Source: Chromobacterium haemolyticum (GTDB lineage Bacteria; Pseudomonadota; Gammaproteobacteria; Burkholderiales; Chromobacteriaceae). From it: a stretch of DNA of 52,259 nt. The position numbers and the translations under genes are program-made. Below the pieces are notes generated by a model that was not told the DNA's origin, ran no database searches, and saw only the letters and a program-made list of their open reading frames with translations. Each line of letters begins with the position of its first letter. Within the stretch, counting starts at the first letter, position 1. The DNA is taken from the NCBI RefSeq assembly GCF_002081825.1, contig NZ_MUKU01000036.1, forward strand, positions 1-52,259, read 5' to 3'. Positions 1 through 8,649 of this stretch are shown here, piece after piece.

Positions 1-223
1 AGCCGCCCAGCACCTGGCAGTGGAAAGGCCGGACGCCCTCGTCGCCCAGGTCGATGTCCACCGTCAGTTGCGAGCCGAGCAGGCTGTCCAGATCCAGCGC
101 CGGATCGGCGCAGGCGATGTCGAGCTGATAGCTGGGTTCCTGCGACAGACGCTCGTCCGCCTTGAAGCTCAGCGCGACGCTGTCCGCGTCCAATAAAGGG
201 CTGTGCAGTTCGATCAAGCGCAT
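1..223 (-). CDS. vgrG: VgrG, N-terminal fragment (runs off left edge)
   Basis: Only the first 74 codons are inside the window; the gene continues beyond base 1. The start is the ATG whose first base is 223, preceded by a GAAAGGGG ribosome site. The protein begins MRLIELHSPLLDADSVALSF and is nearly identical to the N-terminus of the complete VgrG just upstream in the same transcript: about 5 mismatches over 223 bases by eye. VgrG trimers form the spike of the type VI secretion tail; this part belongs to the gp27-like base. It is the last gene of the visible T6SS operon and lies 40 bases after the stop of the first vgrG. The tip or effector specificity of this second copy cannot be judged. Confidence 0.9.
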   Translation of the reverse strand, partial: MRLIELHSPLLDADSVALSFKADERLSQEPSYQLDIACADPALDLDSLLGSQLTVDIDLGDEGVRPFHCQVLGG

Positions 224-263
224 GTCTGCACCCCTTTCCCGTGAACAAACCTTGGGCACGTCA

Positions 264-2675
264 TTAGCTCTTCACCTGCATGCCCAGCTTTTTCAGATCC
301 ACTCCGGTGTCCGAGTAGGACGCGCCGGTATAGGAGTAGCTGACCCCTGTGGTAGAGCAACTGGAGCCGGTGCTAGACACGCTGGAGCCGGTGCTGCTGA
401 CCGAGGAACCGGTGGTGGACATGCTGGAACCGGTGACGCCGGTGGACGAGCCGGTGACCGAGATCGACGAACCGGTGACGCTGGCGGAGGCGCCGGTGGT
501 GGACACCGAGCAACCGGTGACGCTGGCGGACGAGCCGGTGGTGGACATCGAGCAGCCGGTGACGCTGGTGGACGAGCCGGTGGTGGACATCGAGGTGCCG
601 GTGATGCTGGTGGACGAGCCCGTGTCCGACATCGAGGTGCCGGTCACACTCTTGGAGGTGCCGGTGATCGAGCAGCTATTGCCGGTGACGCTGCTGGAGG
701 TGCCGGTATAGGACGAGGACACTCCGGTCATGCTTTGCGACATGCCGGTGGCCGACACGCTGGTGCCCGTCATCGAGGTGGACACGCCGGTCATGCTCTG
801 CGAGGTGCCGGTCACCGAGGTGCTGGTGCCGGTCAGGCTGGTGGACACCCCGGTAAAGCTGGTGGACACCCCGGTGAACCCTGTCGAGATTCCGGTAAAG
901 CTGGTGGACACGCCGGTAAAGCCGGTGGACACCCCGGTGAAACCGGTGGAGACGCCGGTGAAGCTGGTGGACACCCCGGTGAAACTGGTGGACAGGCCGG
1001 TGAAGCTGGTCGATACCCCGGTGAAGCTGACCGACAGGCCGGTGAAGGACACCGACACCCCGGTGTAGCTGATCGAGGCGCCGGTGACCGAGGTAGACGT
1101 GCCCTTGACCGAGATGTTCTTGTCCTGGCCCACCGCTTCCGAGCTGTTGCGCTCGGTGGTCTGCTGCATGTCGCGCTCGGCGTGCACCATCACTCGCTCA
1201 GCGCCGCGCTGATCATCGAAGGTGATCTGACTGGCGTTGCTGTAGCGGCCCTGCTTCAAGGAACGCGTAACCAGGCCGGTATAGCGGATGTCTTTCGGCA
1301 AGTCGTAAGGCGTTGGGTTGTCGCCGTTGTAGACGATGCCGGTGACCATGGGCCGGTCCAGATCGCCGTCCACATAGGTGACCAGCACTTCCTGGCCCAC
1401 CCGCGGCATTGCCAGCACGCCCCAGCCCTTGCCGGCCCAGGCTTGCGACACCCGAATCCAGCATGAGGCGTCTTCTTCCTGGGTCTTGTAGCGATCCCAG
1501 TGGAAGTGGACGCGGATGCGGCCCAGCTTATCGGTATGCACTTCCGCGTTCACCGGCCCCACCACCGTCGCGCTCTGGATACCCGGCAGAATCGGCTTGG
1601 GCGTCAGCCTCAGTGGCCGGAACGGACGGTCGTCCGCCATCGCGCGGAACACGCACATCACATTGCGGCCCTGGCCGCTGCTGTCCGGTCCGTCTTGCAG
1701 AAAGGTCAGCTCGCTGGCCGCCACGTAGTAGCGGCGGTTGCGCGCCGCGTCCGGGTGGCCGTCCAGCGTGAAGGCCCCGCCGGTAGCCAGGCCGCGAGCG
1801 TTGGCGGTGCCGGTGAGCTGGTGGGAGTCCGCCTGCAAGGCCTCCAGCCGCAGCCGCGCCAGCCGGTCGCCGCCGGCCTGGTCGCTATAGCCGGCGCCGT
1901 AGTCGTAGTGTTCCAGACGGATGCCGTCCAGGCTGGTCTGAGCCTCCTGAGCGTCGCTGTCCAAGCGGTTGGACGGCGCGTGGTAGTCGAAATCGCGCAG
2001 CGCGACATTGGTCGGCCGCACCCGCCGCCCGCGTTGCAGCCGCTGCACGCCTTCCCGGCCCGGCACCGGACGGAATTCGTCGCCGTCCGGCAGGAAGCGC
2101 AGCCGACCGTAGCCGGCGGCCAGGTCGTCGAAGCGCTGGGTGTCGGACAGCACCACCACATGACGCTCCGGCTGGTGCTCGACCCAGAAGTAAATGCCCT
2201 CGTCCTCCAGCAGCCGTTTGACGAAGTTGAGGTCGGACTCCAGGAACTGCACGCAGTATTCGCGCGGCTCGTAGGCGTGTTCCAGTTCAAAGCGGAAGTC
2301 AAGCCGCTGATGCTCGCCGAACACCTGCTCGACGATCTGCGGCACCGTCAGTTGCTGGAACACGCGGCAGTTCTGGTTCTCGGCCAGGAAGGACAACCAG
2401 CTGCCCAGTTCCAGCGTGTAGGTGTAGCTGTCCTGGGTCTGGCCGCTGTCGTAGCCGCCCAGCACCTGGCAGTGGAAAGGCCGGACGCCCTCGTCGCCCA
2501 GGTCGATGTCCACCGTCAGTTGCGAGCCGAGCAGGCTGTCCAGATCCAGCGCCGGATCGGCGCAGGCGATGTCGAGCTGGTAGCTGGGTTCCTGCGACAG
2601 GCGCTCGTCCGCCTTGAAGCTCAGCGCGACGCTGTCCGCGTCCAGCAAGGGGCTGTGCAGTTCGATCAAACGCAT
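264..2675 (-). CDS. vgrG: Type VI secretion spike protein VgrG (TssI) with a 7-residue-repeat C-terminal needle
   Basis: 803 residues. The gp27/gp5-like spike trimer sits on the Hcp tube and is fired into target cells. The gp27-like region fills roughly residues 1-370, and an OB-fold gp5-like region follows with the typical IRVHFHWDRY and GWGVLAMPRVGQEVLV motifs. From residue 531 to 789 there are 37 consecutive seven-residue units of the form TGxSxSx, replacing the usual gp5 beta-helix, and the protein ends KKLGMQVKS. The reading frame stays open upstream into clpV. I chose the ATG at 2675 because MRLIELHS matches the second vgrG copy and overlaps the clpV stop by 10 bases, as the other genes here do. 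No separate effector domain follows the repeats. Confidence 0.95.
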   Translation of the reverse strand: MRLIELHSPLLDADSVALSFKADERLSQEPSYQLDIACADPALDLDSLLGSQLTVDIDLGDEGVRPFHCQVLGGYDSGQTQDSYTYTLELGSWLSFLAENQNCRVFQQLTVPQIVEQVFGEHQRLDFRFELEHAYEPREYCVQFLESDLNFVKRLLEDEGIYFWVEHQPERHVVVLSDTQRFDDLAAGYGRLRFLPDGDEFRPVPGREGVQRLQRGRRVRPTNVALRDFDYHAPSNRLDSDAQEAQTSLDGIRLEHYDYGAGYSDQAGGDRLARLRLEALQADSHQLTGTANARGLATGGAFTLDGHPDAARNRRYYVAASELTFLQDGPDSSGQGRNVMCVFRAMADDRPFRPLRLTPKPILPGIQSATVVGPVNAEVHTDKLGRIRVHFHWDRYKTQEEDASCWIRVSQAWAGKGWGVLAMPRVGQEVLVTYVDGDLDRPMVTGIVYNGDNPTPYDLPKDIRYTGLVTRSLKQGRYSNASQITFDDQRGAERVMVHAERDMQQTTERNSSEAVGQDKNISVKGTSTSVTGASISYTGVSVSFTGLSVSFTGVSTSFTGLSTSFTGVSTSFTGVSTGFTGVSTGFTGVSTSFTGISTGFTGVSTSFTGVSTSLTGTSTSVTGTSQSMTGVSTSMTGTSVSATGMSQSMTGVSSSYTGTSSSVTGNSCSITGTSKSVTGTSMSDTGSSTSITGTSMSTTGSSTSVTGCSMSTTGSSASVTGCSVSTTGASASVTGSSISVTGSSTGVTGSSMSTTGSSVSSTGSSVSSTGSSCSTTGVSYSYTGASYSDTGVDLKKLGMQVKS
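309..1085 (-). repeat. 37 tandem 21-bp units inside vgrG
   Basis: In-frame array of 21-base units, each coding TG-x-S-x-S-x. The CCGGT core, read on the plus strand, recurs every 21 bases. Units near the C-terminal end use more Ser, Thr and Cys (TGSSMST, TGCSVST). Units nearer the OB fold are TGVSTSF-like. The 21-base period creates long open frames on the other strand that are not genes. Confidence 0.95.
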
Positions 2676-5296
2676 GCGGTTTCTCCCGGTATGGCGGATT
2701 CGGCCGGCGCGGGCGGCGGCAACGGCACGCCCTCTCCGTCGTCGAAAATCAATTCCAGTTTGTCGGCGGCGCTCAAGCGCACGCTGCGCAAAGCGCGGTC
2801 GGCGGCGCGCGCTTCCAGCACGCCGCGGGCGATGGCCGGCATCACTCGCTGGCGCAGCAAGTCGCCCACCGCGCGGCCGCTGGCCGGGTGCCTGGCCACC
2901 GCACGGGCGATCCAGTCCGCGGCCTCGGCGTCGGCGCGCCAGTCCAGGCCGTTGGCGCTCAGGCGCAGGCCGATGTCGTCCAGAGCCTGGCGCGCGATGC
3001 CGGCCAGGGCCGGTTCGCCCAGCGGCCGGAAGGCCACCACCCTCATCCGAGCCAACAAGGCAGGCGCGAAGCGGCGCTGCAAGCGTTCGCGCGCCAGCGC
3101 ATCCAGCCGGGACTGAGAGACTTCGGGCTCGGCCGCGCAGGCGGCCTCGATCTCGGCGTCGCCCAGATTGCTGGTCAGCAGAATCAGGCAGTTGCGGAAG
3201 TTGATGTGCCGCCCCTCTCCGTCCTCCATCCAGCCCTGATCGAACACTTGGTAGAACATTTCGTGCACATCCGGGTGAGCGCGGTCGAACTCGTCCAGCA
3301 AGAGCACGCTGTAGGGCTTCTTGCGCACCGCCTCGGTCAAGCGGCCTCCGCGGCCGTAGCCGACATAGCCCGGCGGCGCGCCTTTCAGCGTGGACACGGT
3401 GTGGGCTTCCTGAAATTCGTTCATATTGAAGCGCAAGAGATTGCGCTCGCCGCCGAACAGCGCCTGCGCCAGTTCGGCCGCGGTCTGGCTCTTGCCGGTG
3501 CCGGTGGGGCCGGCCAGCAGCATCACCGCCAGCGGCCGGCGTGGATCGCCCAGGCCGGAGTGCGCCACTTGCAGCGCCTCCACGATGGCGTCCAAGCCGC
3601 TTTCCTGGCCCTGGATCCGCAGGTTCAGCCCCTCGCGCAGAGCCATCAGCCGCCGCGCCTCGTCCTGGGCCATCTGGGTGACCGGCACCTGGGTCCATTC
3701 CGACAGCACTTCAGCGATGGCGTGGGCGTCCACCCAGGGCCGCACCAGCCGATCGGCTCCGCTCAGGGTCTCCGCCCGCTCTGGATCGCCGGGGCCCGCT
3801 TCCAAATCGCCCAGCCAAGCGCCCACCTCGGCGCGCTGCTCGTTCAGGGCCGCGTCCAGTTCGTCGGCGCGCGCGGCGGTGTCGGCCCGCTCCCGCTCCA
3901 GTTCCGCCGCGTCTTCCGGCGCGGCCAGCCCCAGCTCCGCGTCGCTGGCGCGCCAGTTCAGCGCCTGTTCCAGCGTCATGGCGCGATGGCGCAGCCGGTC
4001 CAGCGCCGCCGGCTGGCAGCTCTGGCTCATCGCCACCCGCGCGCAAGCGGTGTCCAGCAAGCTGATGGCCTTGTCCGGCAGTTGCCGCGACGGCAGATAG
4101 CGGCGCGACAGCGTTACCGCCGAGCGCAAGGCGGCGTCGGCGATGCGTACGCCGTGATGGCCGGCGAAGCGCGGCGCGATCATGCGCAACATGTCCACTG
4201 CGGTGTCGTCGTCCGGCTCGTCCACCGCCACGGTCTGGAAGCGGCGCACCAGGGCGGCGTCCGGCTCGATGAACTGCTTGTACTCCGCCCAAGTGGTGGC
4301 GGCCACCATGCGCAGCTGGCCGCGCGCCAGCATCGGTTTGATCAGGTTGGCCGCATCGCCGGTGCCGGCGTTGCCGCCTGCGCCGATCAGGGTGTGTGTT
4401 TCGTCGCAGAACAAGATCACGGGCGCCGGCGCGGCGATCACCGCGTCTATCACCGAGCGCAGCCGCTGCTCGAACTCGCCCCGCGCGCCGGCGCCGGCTT
4501 GCAGCCTGGCAACGTCCAAGGCCCAGATCTGCGCGCCGCGCAGGCCCGGCGGCACTTCGCCGCGATGGATGCGCTGAGCCAGCGCCTCGGCCACCGCGGT
4601 CTTGCCGACGCCGGCCTCGCCCACCAGGATGGGGTTGTTCTGCCGACGCCGCGACAGCACGTCGATCACCGCGCGCAATTCGGCGTCGCGGCCTATCACT
4701 GGATCCAGCTCGCCGGTCGCCGCCTGCTCGCTCAGGCTCACCGCCCATTGCCGCAGCACCGCGCCCGGACCGGCGGCCTCGCCGGCGGCGGCCTGGCCAA
4801 CGCTCCCGGCAGGCGCGTCGGCCGCTTCCGGCCAAGAACCGGCCAGCGCCTCGTATCGCTCGACGATGTCGTCCAGCGACAACTTCGCCAGCGCCTGGCC
4901 CACTCTATGCTGCAGCCAGCGCCGCGTCGGCTCTTCGTCCAGCCAGGCCAACAAGAGATGGCCGCTGCGCACCTTGGCGGCCGGCACGGCCACCTGGCTC
5001 CAACTGATGGCCGGCGCCACGCTGCGTTCCAGCGCCGGCGAGATGTCGCGCAAGGATTCGCCGCCGGCCTCGGCGGCCTCCAGCGCCTTGCCCACGCGTT
5101 GCAGCGCGGCGGCAGGATCGCAATCCAGCGCCTCCAGCAAGAGCGCGACGTCGCCGCCGCCTCGGCGCAGCAGGCAAAGCAGCCAATGATCTAAATCCAC
5201 CAACGCGTGCCGGCGCGAGCGCCCCAGCGCGGTGGCTTCCACCAAGGTGTCGTATGCGGTTGGGCCTAAGCGGCCGAAGATGCGTTCTCGGTTCAC
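2666..5296 (-). CDS. clpV: T6SS AAA+ ATPase ClpV (TssH)
   Basis: 876 residues. ClpV is the hexameric unfoldase that disassembles contracted TssB/TssC sheaths so they can be reused. It has an N-terminal Clp repeat domain (about 1-150). The first AAA+ module has Walker A GEAGVGKT near residue 226 and a Walker B reading ILFCDETHTLIG. A middle coiled-coil region follows, then a second AAA+ module with GPTGTGKS and LLLDEFDRAHPDV. The first Walker B reads DETHT where ClpB-type proteins usually have DEAHT. The stop overlaps the vgrG start, and the start overlaps the tssG stop by 4 bases, so translation is probably coupled. Length is typical of ClpV. The T6SS location separates it from the ClpB chaperone. 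Confidence 0.96.
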   Translation of the reverse strand: MNRERIFGRLGPTAYDTLVEATALGRSRRHALVDLDHWLLCLLRRGGGDVALLLEALDCDPAAALQRVGKALEAAEAGGESLRDISPALERSVAPAISWSQVAVPAAKVRSGHLLLAWLDEEPTRRWLQHRVGQALAKLSLDDIVERYEALAGSWPEAADAPAGSVGQAAAGEAAGPGAVLRQWAVSLSEQAATGELDPVIGRDAELRAVIDVLSRRRQNNPILVGEAGVGKTAVAEALAQRIHRGEVPPGLRGAQIWALDVARLQAGAGARGEFEQRLRSVIDAVIAAPAPVILFCDETHTLIGAGGNAGTGDAANLIKPMLARGQLRMVAATTWAEYKQFIEPDAALVRRFQTVAVDEPDDDTAVDMLRMIAPRFAGHHGVRIADAALRSAVTLSRRYLPSRQLPDKAISLLDTACARVAMSQSCQPAALDRLRHRAMTLEQALNWRASDAELGLAAPEDAAELERERADTAARADELDAALNEQRAEVGAWLGDLEAGPGDPERAETLSGADRLVRPWVDAHAIAEVLSEWTQVPVTQMAQDEARRLMALREGLNLRIQGQESGLDAIVEALQVAHSGLGDPRRPLAVMLLAGPTGTGKSQTAAELAQALFGGERNLLRFNMNEFQEAHTVSTLKGAPPGYVGYGRGGRLTEAVRKKPYSVLLLDEFDRAHPDVHEMFYQVFDQGWMEDGEGRHINFRNCLILLTSNLGDAEIEAACAAEPEVSQSRLDALARERLQRRFAPALLARMRVVAFRPLGEPALAGIARQALDDIGLRLSANGLDWRADAEAADWIARAVARHPASGRAVGDLLRQRVMPAIARGVLEARAADRALRSVRLSAADKLELIFDDGEGVPLPPPAPAESAIPGETACV

Positions 5297-6270
5297 AGCG
5301 GATCCTGGAATGATTCATACACGGTGAGAGTCCGGAGCGAGACGCCGGGGCGGGACCATGCGTCCACCCCCAGGCGCATGCGCCCCACCTTGCCTGCCAG
5401 TTCCGGCCGGGTGCGGACCTGGACCTTGATGACCGGAGCGGCCCGGCCATCGGCGAAATCAGCGGCGACGGCGAACATCGCCAGCACCGCGGGCGAGCCG
5501 CGCCGCCAGCGGGCAAACTCGGAGGCGTCGATCGGCCCTATGGTGATGTCCAGCGCGTGCTGGGCGTCCCAGATACGGCTGCCGACGCGCCAGTTTCCCA
5601 GCCGGCGCGGCCCGCCGACGCCGCGCAGCGGTATCCAGCGCCCCTGGCGCGGGGACAGCCGCACCGGCGCGCCGAAATAGCCGGCCAGGATTTTTCGCAA
5701 GTCCGCCAACGAGCGGCGCGGCGCGTGATAAGCGCCGGGATGGCTGCGACGGCAGGCGGCGGCGTGCGGGTCCAGCTGCGGCTCCGCCTCCGGCGCGGCG
5801 CCGGCCAGCGCGGCGACGCGTTCGGCGAAGGGATGACGACCCCGCTCGTAGCCCAACGCCGGGTGCATCGCCGCGCGGGCGGCGTAATGCAACCAGGCCA
5901 GATCCCCGCAGGCCAGATTGACGAAGCGTTCGAAAGCGGCGTTGCGCTCCAGCCGGCGCTCGTGCAGCGCGTGTTCGGTGATGTGCAGCGGCAAGGGGCC
6001 GTAGGGCGCGAACAAGCCGAAATGGCGGCATACCACGCTGACGCGCGGCGCGGCGTCGTCCTCCGCCTCCTCCACCCTTACCCCGCTGATTTCGCTGCTG
6101 GCGAAGTGCATGTCGGCGGCCTGTTCCAGGCCCAGCCAGTCCGGCCGGCGGCGCAGCCGGCTTGCCGCGGCCGCGTCCGGCAAGCGCCATTGCCAGGTTT
6201 CGACGCGGCGCATCAGTTCGAAGAAGGTTCGCTGCGAGTTCAGCTCCCGGATCATCTGCTGCCGTTTCAT
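5293..6270 (-). CDS. tssG: T6SS baseplate protein TssG
   Basis: 325 residues, starting MKRQQMIRELNSQRTFFELM. This is the TssG/ImpH/VasB family, part of the TssEFGK wedge of the T6SS baseplate on which the tail is built. Typical family features are the N-terminal FFELMRRVE, a central FGLFAPYGPLPLHITEHA and a C-terminal LGVDAWSRPG-like region. The frame is open further upstream, through tssF. The ATG at 6270 is chosen because it overlaps the tssF stop by 4 bases and gives the usual family length. The 3' end overlaps clpV by 4 bases. Expression should follow the rest of the operon. Confidence 0.95.
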   Translation of the reverse strand: MKRQQMIRELNSQRTFFELMRRVETWQWRLPDAAAASRLRRRPDWLGLEQAADMHFASSEISGVRVEEAEDDAAPRVSVVCRHFGLFAPYGPLPLHITEHALHERRLERNAAFERFVNLACGDLAWLHYAARAAMHPALGYERGRHPFAERVAALAGAAPEAEPQLDPHAAACRRSHPGAYHAPRRSLADLRKILAGYFGAPVRLSPRQGRWIPLRGVGGPRRLGNWRVGSRIWDAQHALDITIGPIDASEFARWRRGSPAVLAMFAVAADFADGRAAPVIKVQVRTRPELAGKVGRMRLGVDAWSRPGVSLRTLTVYESFQDPL

Positions 6271-8129
6271 TGCAGTTCTCCGTCGGCGCGCAGGGTATTG
6301 CCGTGCCGGCTGACCAGCTCGCCGTCCAGCCGCAAGCTGACCTCGATGCCGTCGTTGAGAGTGACTGCCTGTGCCAGCGCCTGCGCCAGCAGCCGGCCGA
6401 ACAACCAGCTGCCGCGGTCCGCGTGCATGACGGCGGCGATGTCGATGTCCACCAAGGCGGCGCGCACCAGGGCTTGTGGCGAGCCCCGGCCGGCGGGCAA
6501 AAAGCCGGCTTGCAGATGCGCCGCCTTCAGGCTGTCTATGCGCTGCCGGTCCAGCGCCAGTTCCGGCTGCGCCGCCAGCCGCAGCTGTTCCGCCAGCCGC
6601 GCGGCGATGTCTTGGCGGCCGGCGCCGCGCAGACTCAGCGGGTTCAAGCCGATATGGGCCACCGCTTGCCAGCAGCGCTCCAGGTCCGGGATCGGCCGCG
6701 GCGCGCTGGCAGGCCACAAGCATTCCAGCCGCGCCACCGCGCCGCCCTCGGCCCGCAGCTCCGCCGCAGGCAAATCCTCGGGCCGCCAACCGCGATCCGC
6801 CACCAGCGCGCGTCCGGTCAGGGTGGCGATGTCGTCCAGGCCGATGTCTCCGGCGCTGGCGGAAATAGTGATCAGATCGTGGCTGCCCAGCGTGTCGGGG
6901 CGCGCCTGGCGCGGCCCCTCGCTTTGAAGCGCCGGTTCGCGGCGCAGCGAGTAACGCGCCGCCGCCGGGCCGCTCTGGTAGCCACCGGCGTCCAGAGCCG
7001 GCCGCGCTTCGCGAGAGCGGCCGTTGCTGTCGCAAACATTGATTTCCAACAAGCGCCATAGGTGGTGCTCGGCCGGCCGCATCCGGTCCACCGGAATCCA
7101 TTGCTCGGTCTGGTTCGGGTCGTAAGGCACCGGGTCCAGCCGCTTGGGGTAGAGATTGATCGCCGGGGTGGCGAACAGACGGAACTGGCCGGCGTCGACT
7201 TCGCCTATCAGATCCAGCGGCGCCTGGCGCAAGGCCAGGATCAGTTCGAAGCCGCGCGCCGACGGCGCCCGCGCCGCCAAGGCCGCCAGCGCGTCCAATT
7301 CCACGCTGAGCAGCCGCGCCGGCTGGGCGAAGTATTCGCGCAACAGCCGCAAGCCCGGCAAACCGCCTGCGTCGGCGGGCAGCAGGGCCTCGCCCTCGTC
7401 GGCGGCGGACAGGCGCAGACCGCTGAGCGGCAACTCCAGCAAGACTTCGCCGCCACGCCCGTCGTCCGCAGTGGCGTACCAGGCGCCGACGTCGGCCAAC
7501 ATGGCGCGGTGCAGCGCGTAAGCGCGCGGCAGATCGCCGGCCAAGCTCAGTTGCAAGGGCTTGGCGCCTCCTTCGATGGCGGCCAGATCGCCCAGCGCCA
7601 CCGTGCCTTCCAGCTTGAAACTCAGGCGCAAGGCGGCCTGGGACGAGGCCAGCCGCCGCGCCAGTTCAGCGGACAGCCGGGTAAGGCCGCGGCCGCACTC
7701 CGCCCGTTCCAGCCTAAGCGGCAACAGAGTCACTTCGCGCCCGGTGGAGAAAGTGACCGGCCGGGCCGAACCCGGCAGCGTCGCCTGGATCAGCGTGCCG
7801 CGCGGCATGCTGCGGCCGCGGAAGGCTTCAGGAGAAGCGAAGTCCGGATGGAAGGCGAAGCTGCTGATCGCCGGCGTGGCGCTCAGATAGAGTGGGCAGA
7901 CCTGGGCCAGCGCCTGACGCGCGAATTCCGCGCACTCCAAGTCCAGCCGGGTCTGCACCCGGGCCGACAGAAAGGCCACGCCTTCCAGCAGGCGCTCGAC
8001 AAAGGGGTCTGCGACCGAATTCGGGCGCAAGCCGAGCGCCGGAGCGATCTGCGGATGCTCGCGAGCGAAACGCGCGCCGGCTTCGCGCAGATGGCGCAAT
8101 TCATTATTGTAGTGATCGAGGAAATTCAT
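6267..8129 (-). CDS. tssF: T6SS baseplate protein TssF
   Basis: 620 residues, TssF/ImpG/VasA family, the largest cytoplasmic wedge subunit of the T6SS baseplate. The N-terminus (MNFLDHYNNELRHLREAGA, then FAREHPQIAPALGL and DPFVERLLEGVAFL) is the family signature. Family-typical central and C-terminal strings such as PLDLIGEVDAGQFRLFATPA and NLYPKRLDPV are also present. It overlaps tssE upstream and tssG downstream by 4 bases each. Full length, no frameshift seen. Confidence 0.96.
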   Translation of the reverse strand: MNFLDHYNNELRHLREAGARFAREHPQIAPALGLRPNSVADPFVERLLEGVAFLSARVQTRLDLECAEFARQALAQVCPLYLSATPAISSFAFHPDFASPEAFRGRSMPRGTLIQATLPGSARPVTFSTGREVTLLPLRLERAECGRGLTRLSAELARRLASSQAALRLSFKLEGTVALGDLAAIEGGAKPLQLSLAGDLPRAYALHRAMLADVGAWYATADDGRGGEVLLELPLSGLRLSAADEGEALLPADAGGLPGLRLLREYFAQPARLLSVELDALAALAARAPSARGFELILALRQAPLDLIGEVDAGQFRLFATPAINLYPKRLDPVPYDPNQTEQWIPVDRMRPAEHHLWRLLEINVCDSNGRSREARPALDAGGYQSGPAAARYSLRREPALQSEGPRQARPDTLGSHDLITISASAGDIGLDDIATLTGRALVADRGWRPEDLPAAELRAEGGAVARLECLWPASAPRPIPDLERCWQAVAHIGLNPLSLRGAGRQDIAARLAEQLRLAAQPELALDRQRIDSLKAAHLQAGFLPAGRGSPQALVRAALVDIDIAAVMHADRGSWLFGRLLAQALAQAVTLNDGIEVSLRLDGELVSRHGNTLRADGELQ

Positions 8130-8572
8130 CCGGCAACCCCCGCCTCCGCCGTGCTCGGCAGGCCGAAATAGCCGTCCAGATAGTTAAGCGTCAGGTAGAG
8201 CCTCAGCGTTTCTCCGCCTTCGCGGGCAACCGCGGCCACGTCGAAATACAGCAGTTGCCGCGCAAGCGGCCCGCTGCCGACGCGCGCGCTCACTTCCACG
8301 CGCTCCGGGTCCAATCTCGGCTCGAAGCGGCGGATCGCATCGCGAATGTGGGCGCAGACGCGCGCCGGGTCGATCAGGCTAGACTTCCTCTCCGCCAGCG
8401 GCGGCCGCCCGTAGTTCCACACTGAGGTCTCCAGCTGACTGCCCGGCGCCAGCGGCAGGCGCGCGCCGCGCAGCGCGGCGTTCATCAAGTGCGCCAGGTC
8501 GCGCGCGATGCTGACGGCGAGCGTCTCGCGCCCGGCGCGGGCGGACAGTTGGTCGAATAGTCGTGGCGTCAT
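8126..8572 (-). CDS. tssE: T6SS baseplate protein TssE (gp25-like)
   Basis: 148 residues from the ATG at 8572 (MTPRLFDQLSA). Homologue of phage T4 gp25, which bridges baseplate wedges and starts sheath assembly. The gp25 core can be read from SIARDLAHLMNAALRGARL to the FEPRLDPERVEV stretch, the region of the conserved wedge-contacting residues. An in-frame upstream start at 8644 would add 24 residues, but those codons contain a perfect 8-bp-stem hairpin (8581-8600) and the added residues do not look like the family. I therefore prefer 8572. Neither start has a strong Shine-Dalgarno. The stop overlaps the tssF start by 4 bases. Confidence 0.9.
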   Translation of the reverse strand: MTPRLFDQLSARAGRETLAVSIARDLAHLMNAALRGARLPLAPGSQLETSVWNYGRPPLAERKSSLIDPARVCAHIRDAIRRFEPRLDPERVEVSARVGSGPLARQLLYFDVAAVAREGGETLRLYLTLNYLDGYFGLPSTAEAGVAG

Positions 8573-8580
8573 GGCTGCCC

Positions 8581-8600
8581 GGCGCCGCCTGAGCGGCGCC
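8581..8600 (-). other. Perfect hairpin between hcp and tssE
   Basis: GGCGCCGC, 4-base loop CTGA, GCGGCGCC. It lies 49 bases after the hcp stop and just upstream of the tssE start. No T-run follows, so a full terminator is unlikely. Hairpins after hcp are commonly thought to stabilise or partly terminate the transcript, so that Hcp is made in excess over baseplate proteins; that role here is inference. Confidence 0.6.
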
Positions 8601-8649
8601 GTCCCGATAGTGATAGAGAAGATGGCCGGAAAGACCCGGCTCATAGTGC

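Noticed and set aside
309-1085. Regularly spaced short repeats resembling a CRISPR array
   Set aside because: The 21-base period is continuous with no spacers and lies in frame inside vgrG.
162-1466. Long plus-strand open frame of Gly/His/Ala repeats opposite vgrG
   Set aside because: It is the antisense image of the 21-base repeats in vgrG, has no ribosome site and no domain.
2676-3698. N-terminal extension of the vgrG frame into clpV
   Set aside because: Out-of-frame translation of clpV; VgrG homology begins at MRLIELHS.
1500-5194. Long plus-strand frames opposite vgrG and clpV
   Set aside because: Shadows of high-GC coding sequence; the minus-strand frames carry all recognisable T6SS motifs.
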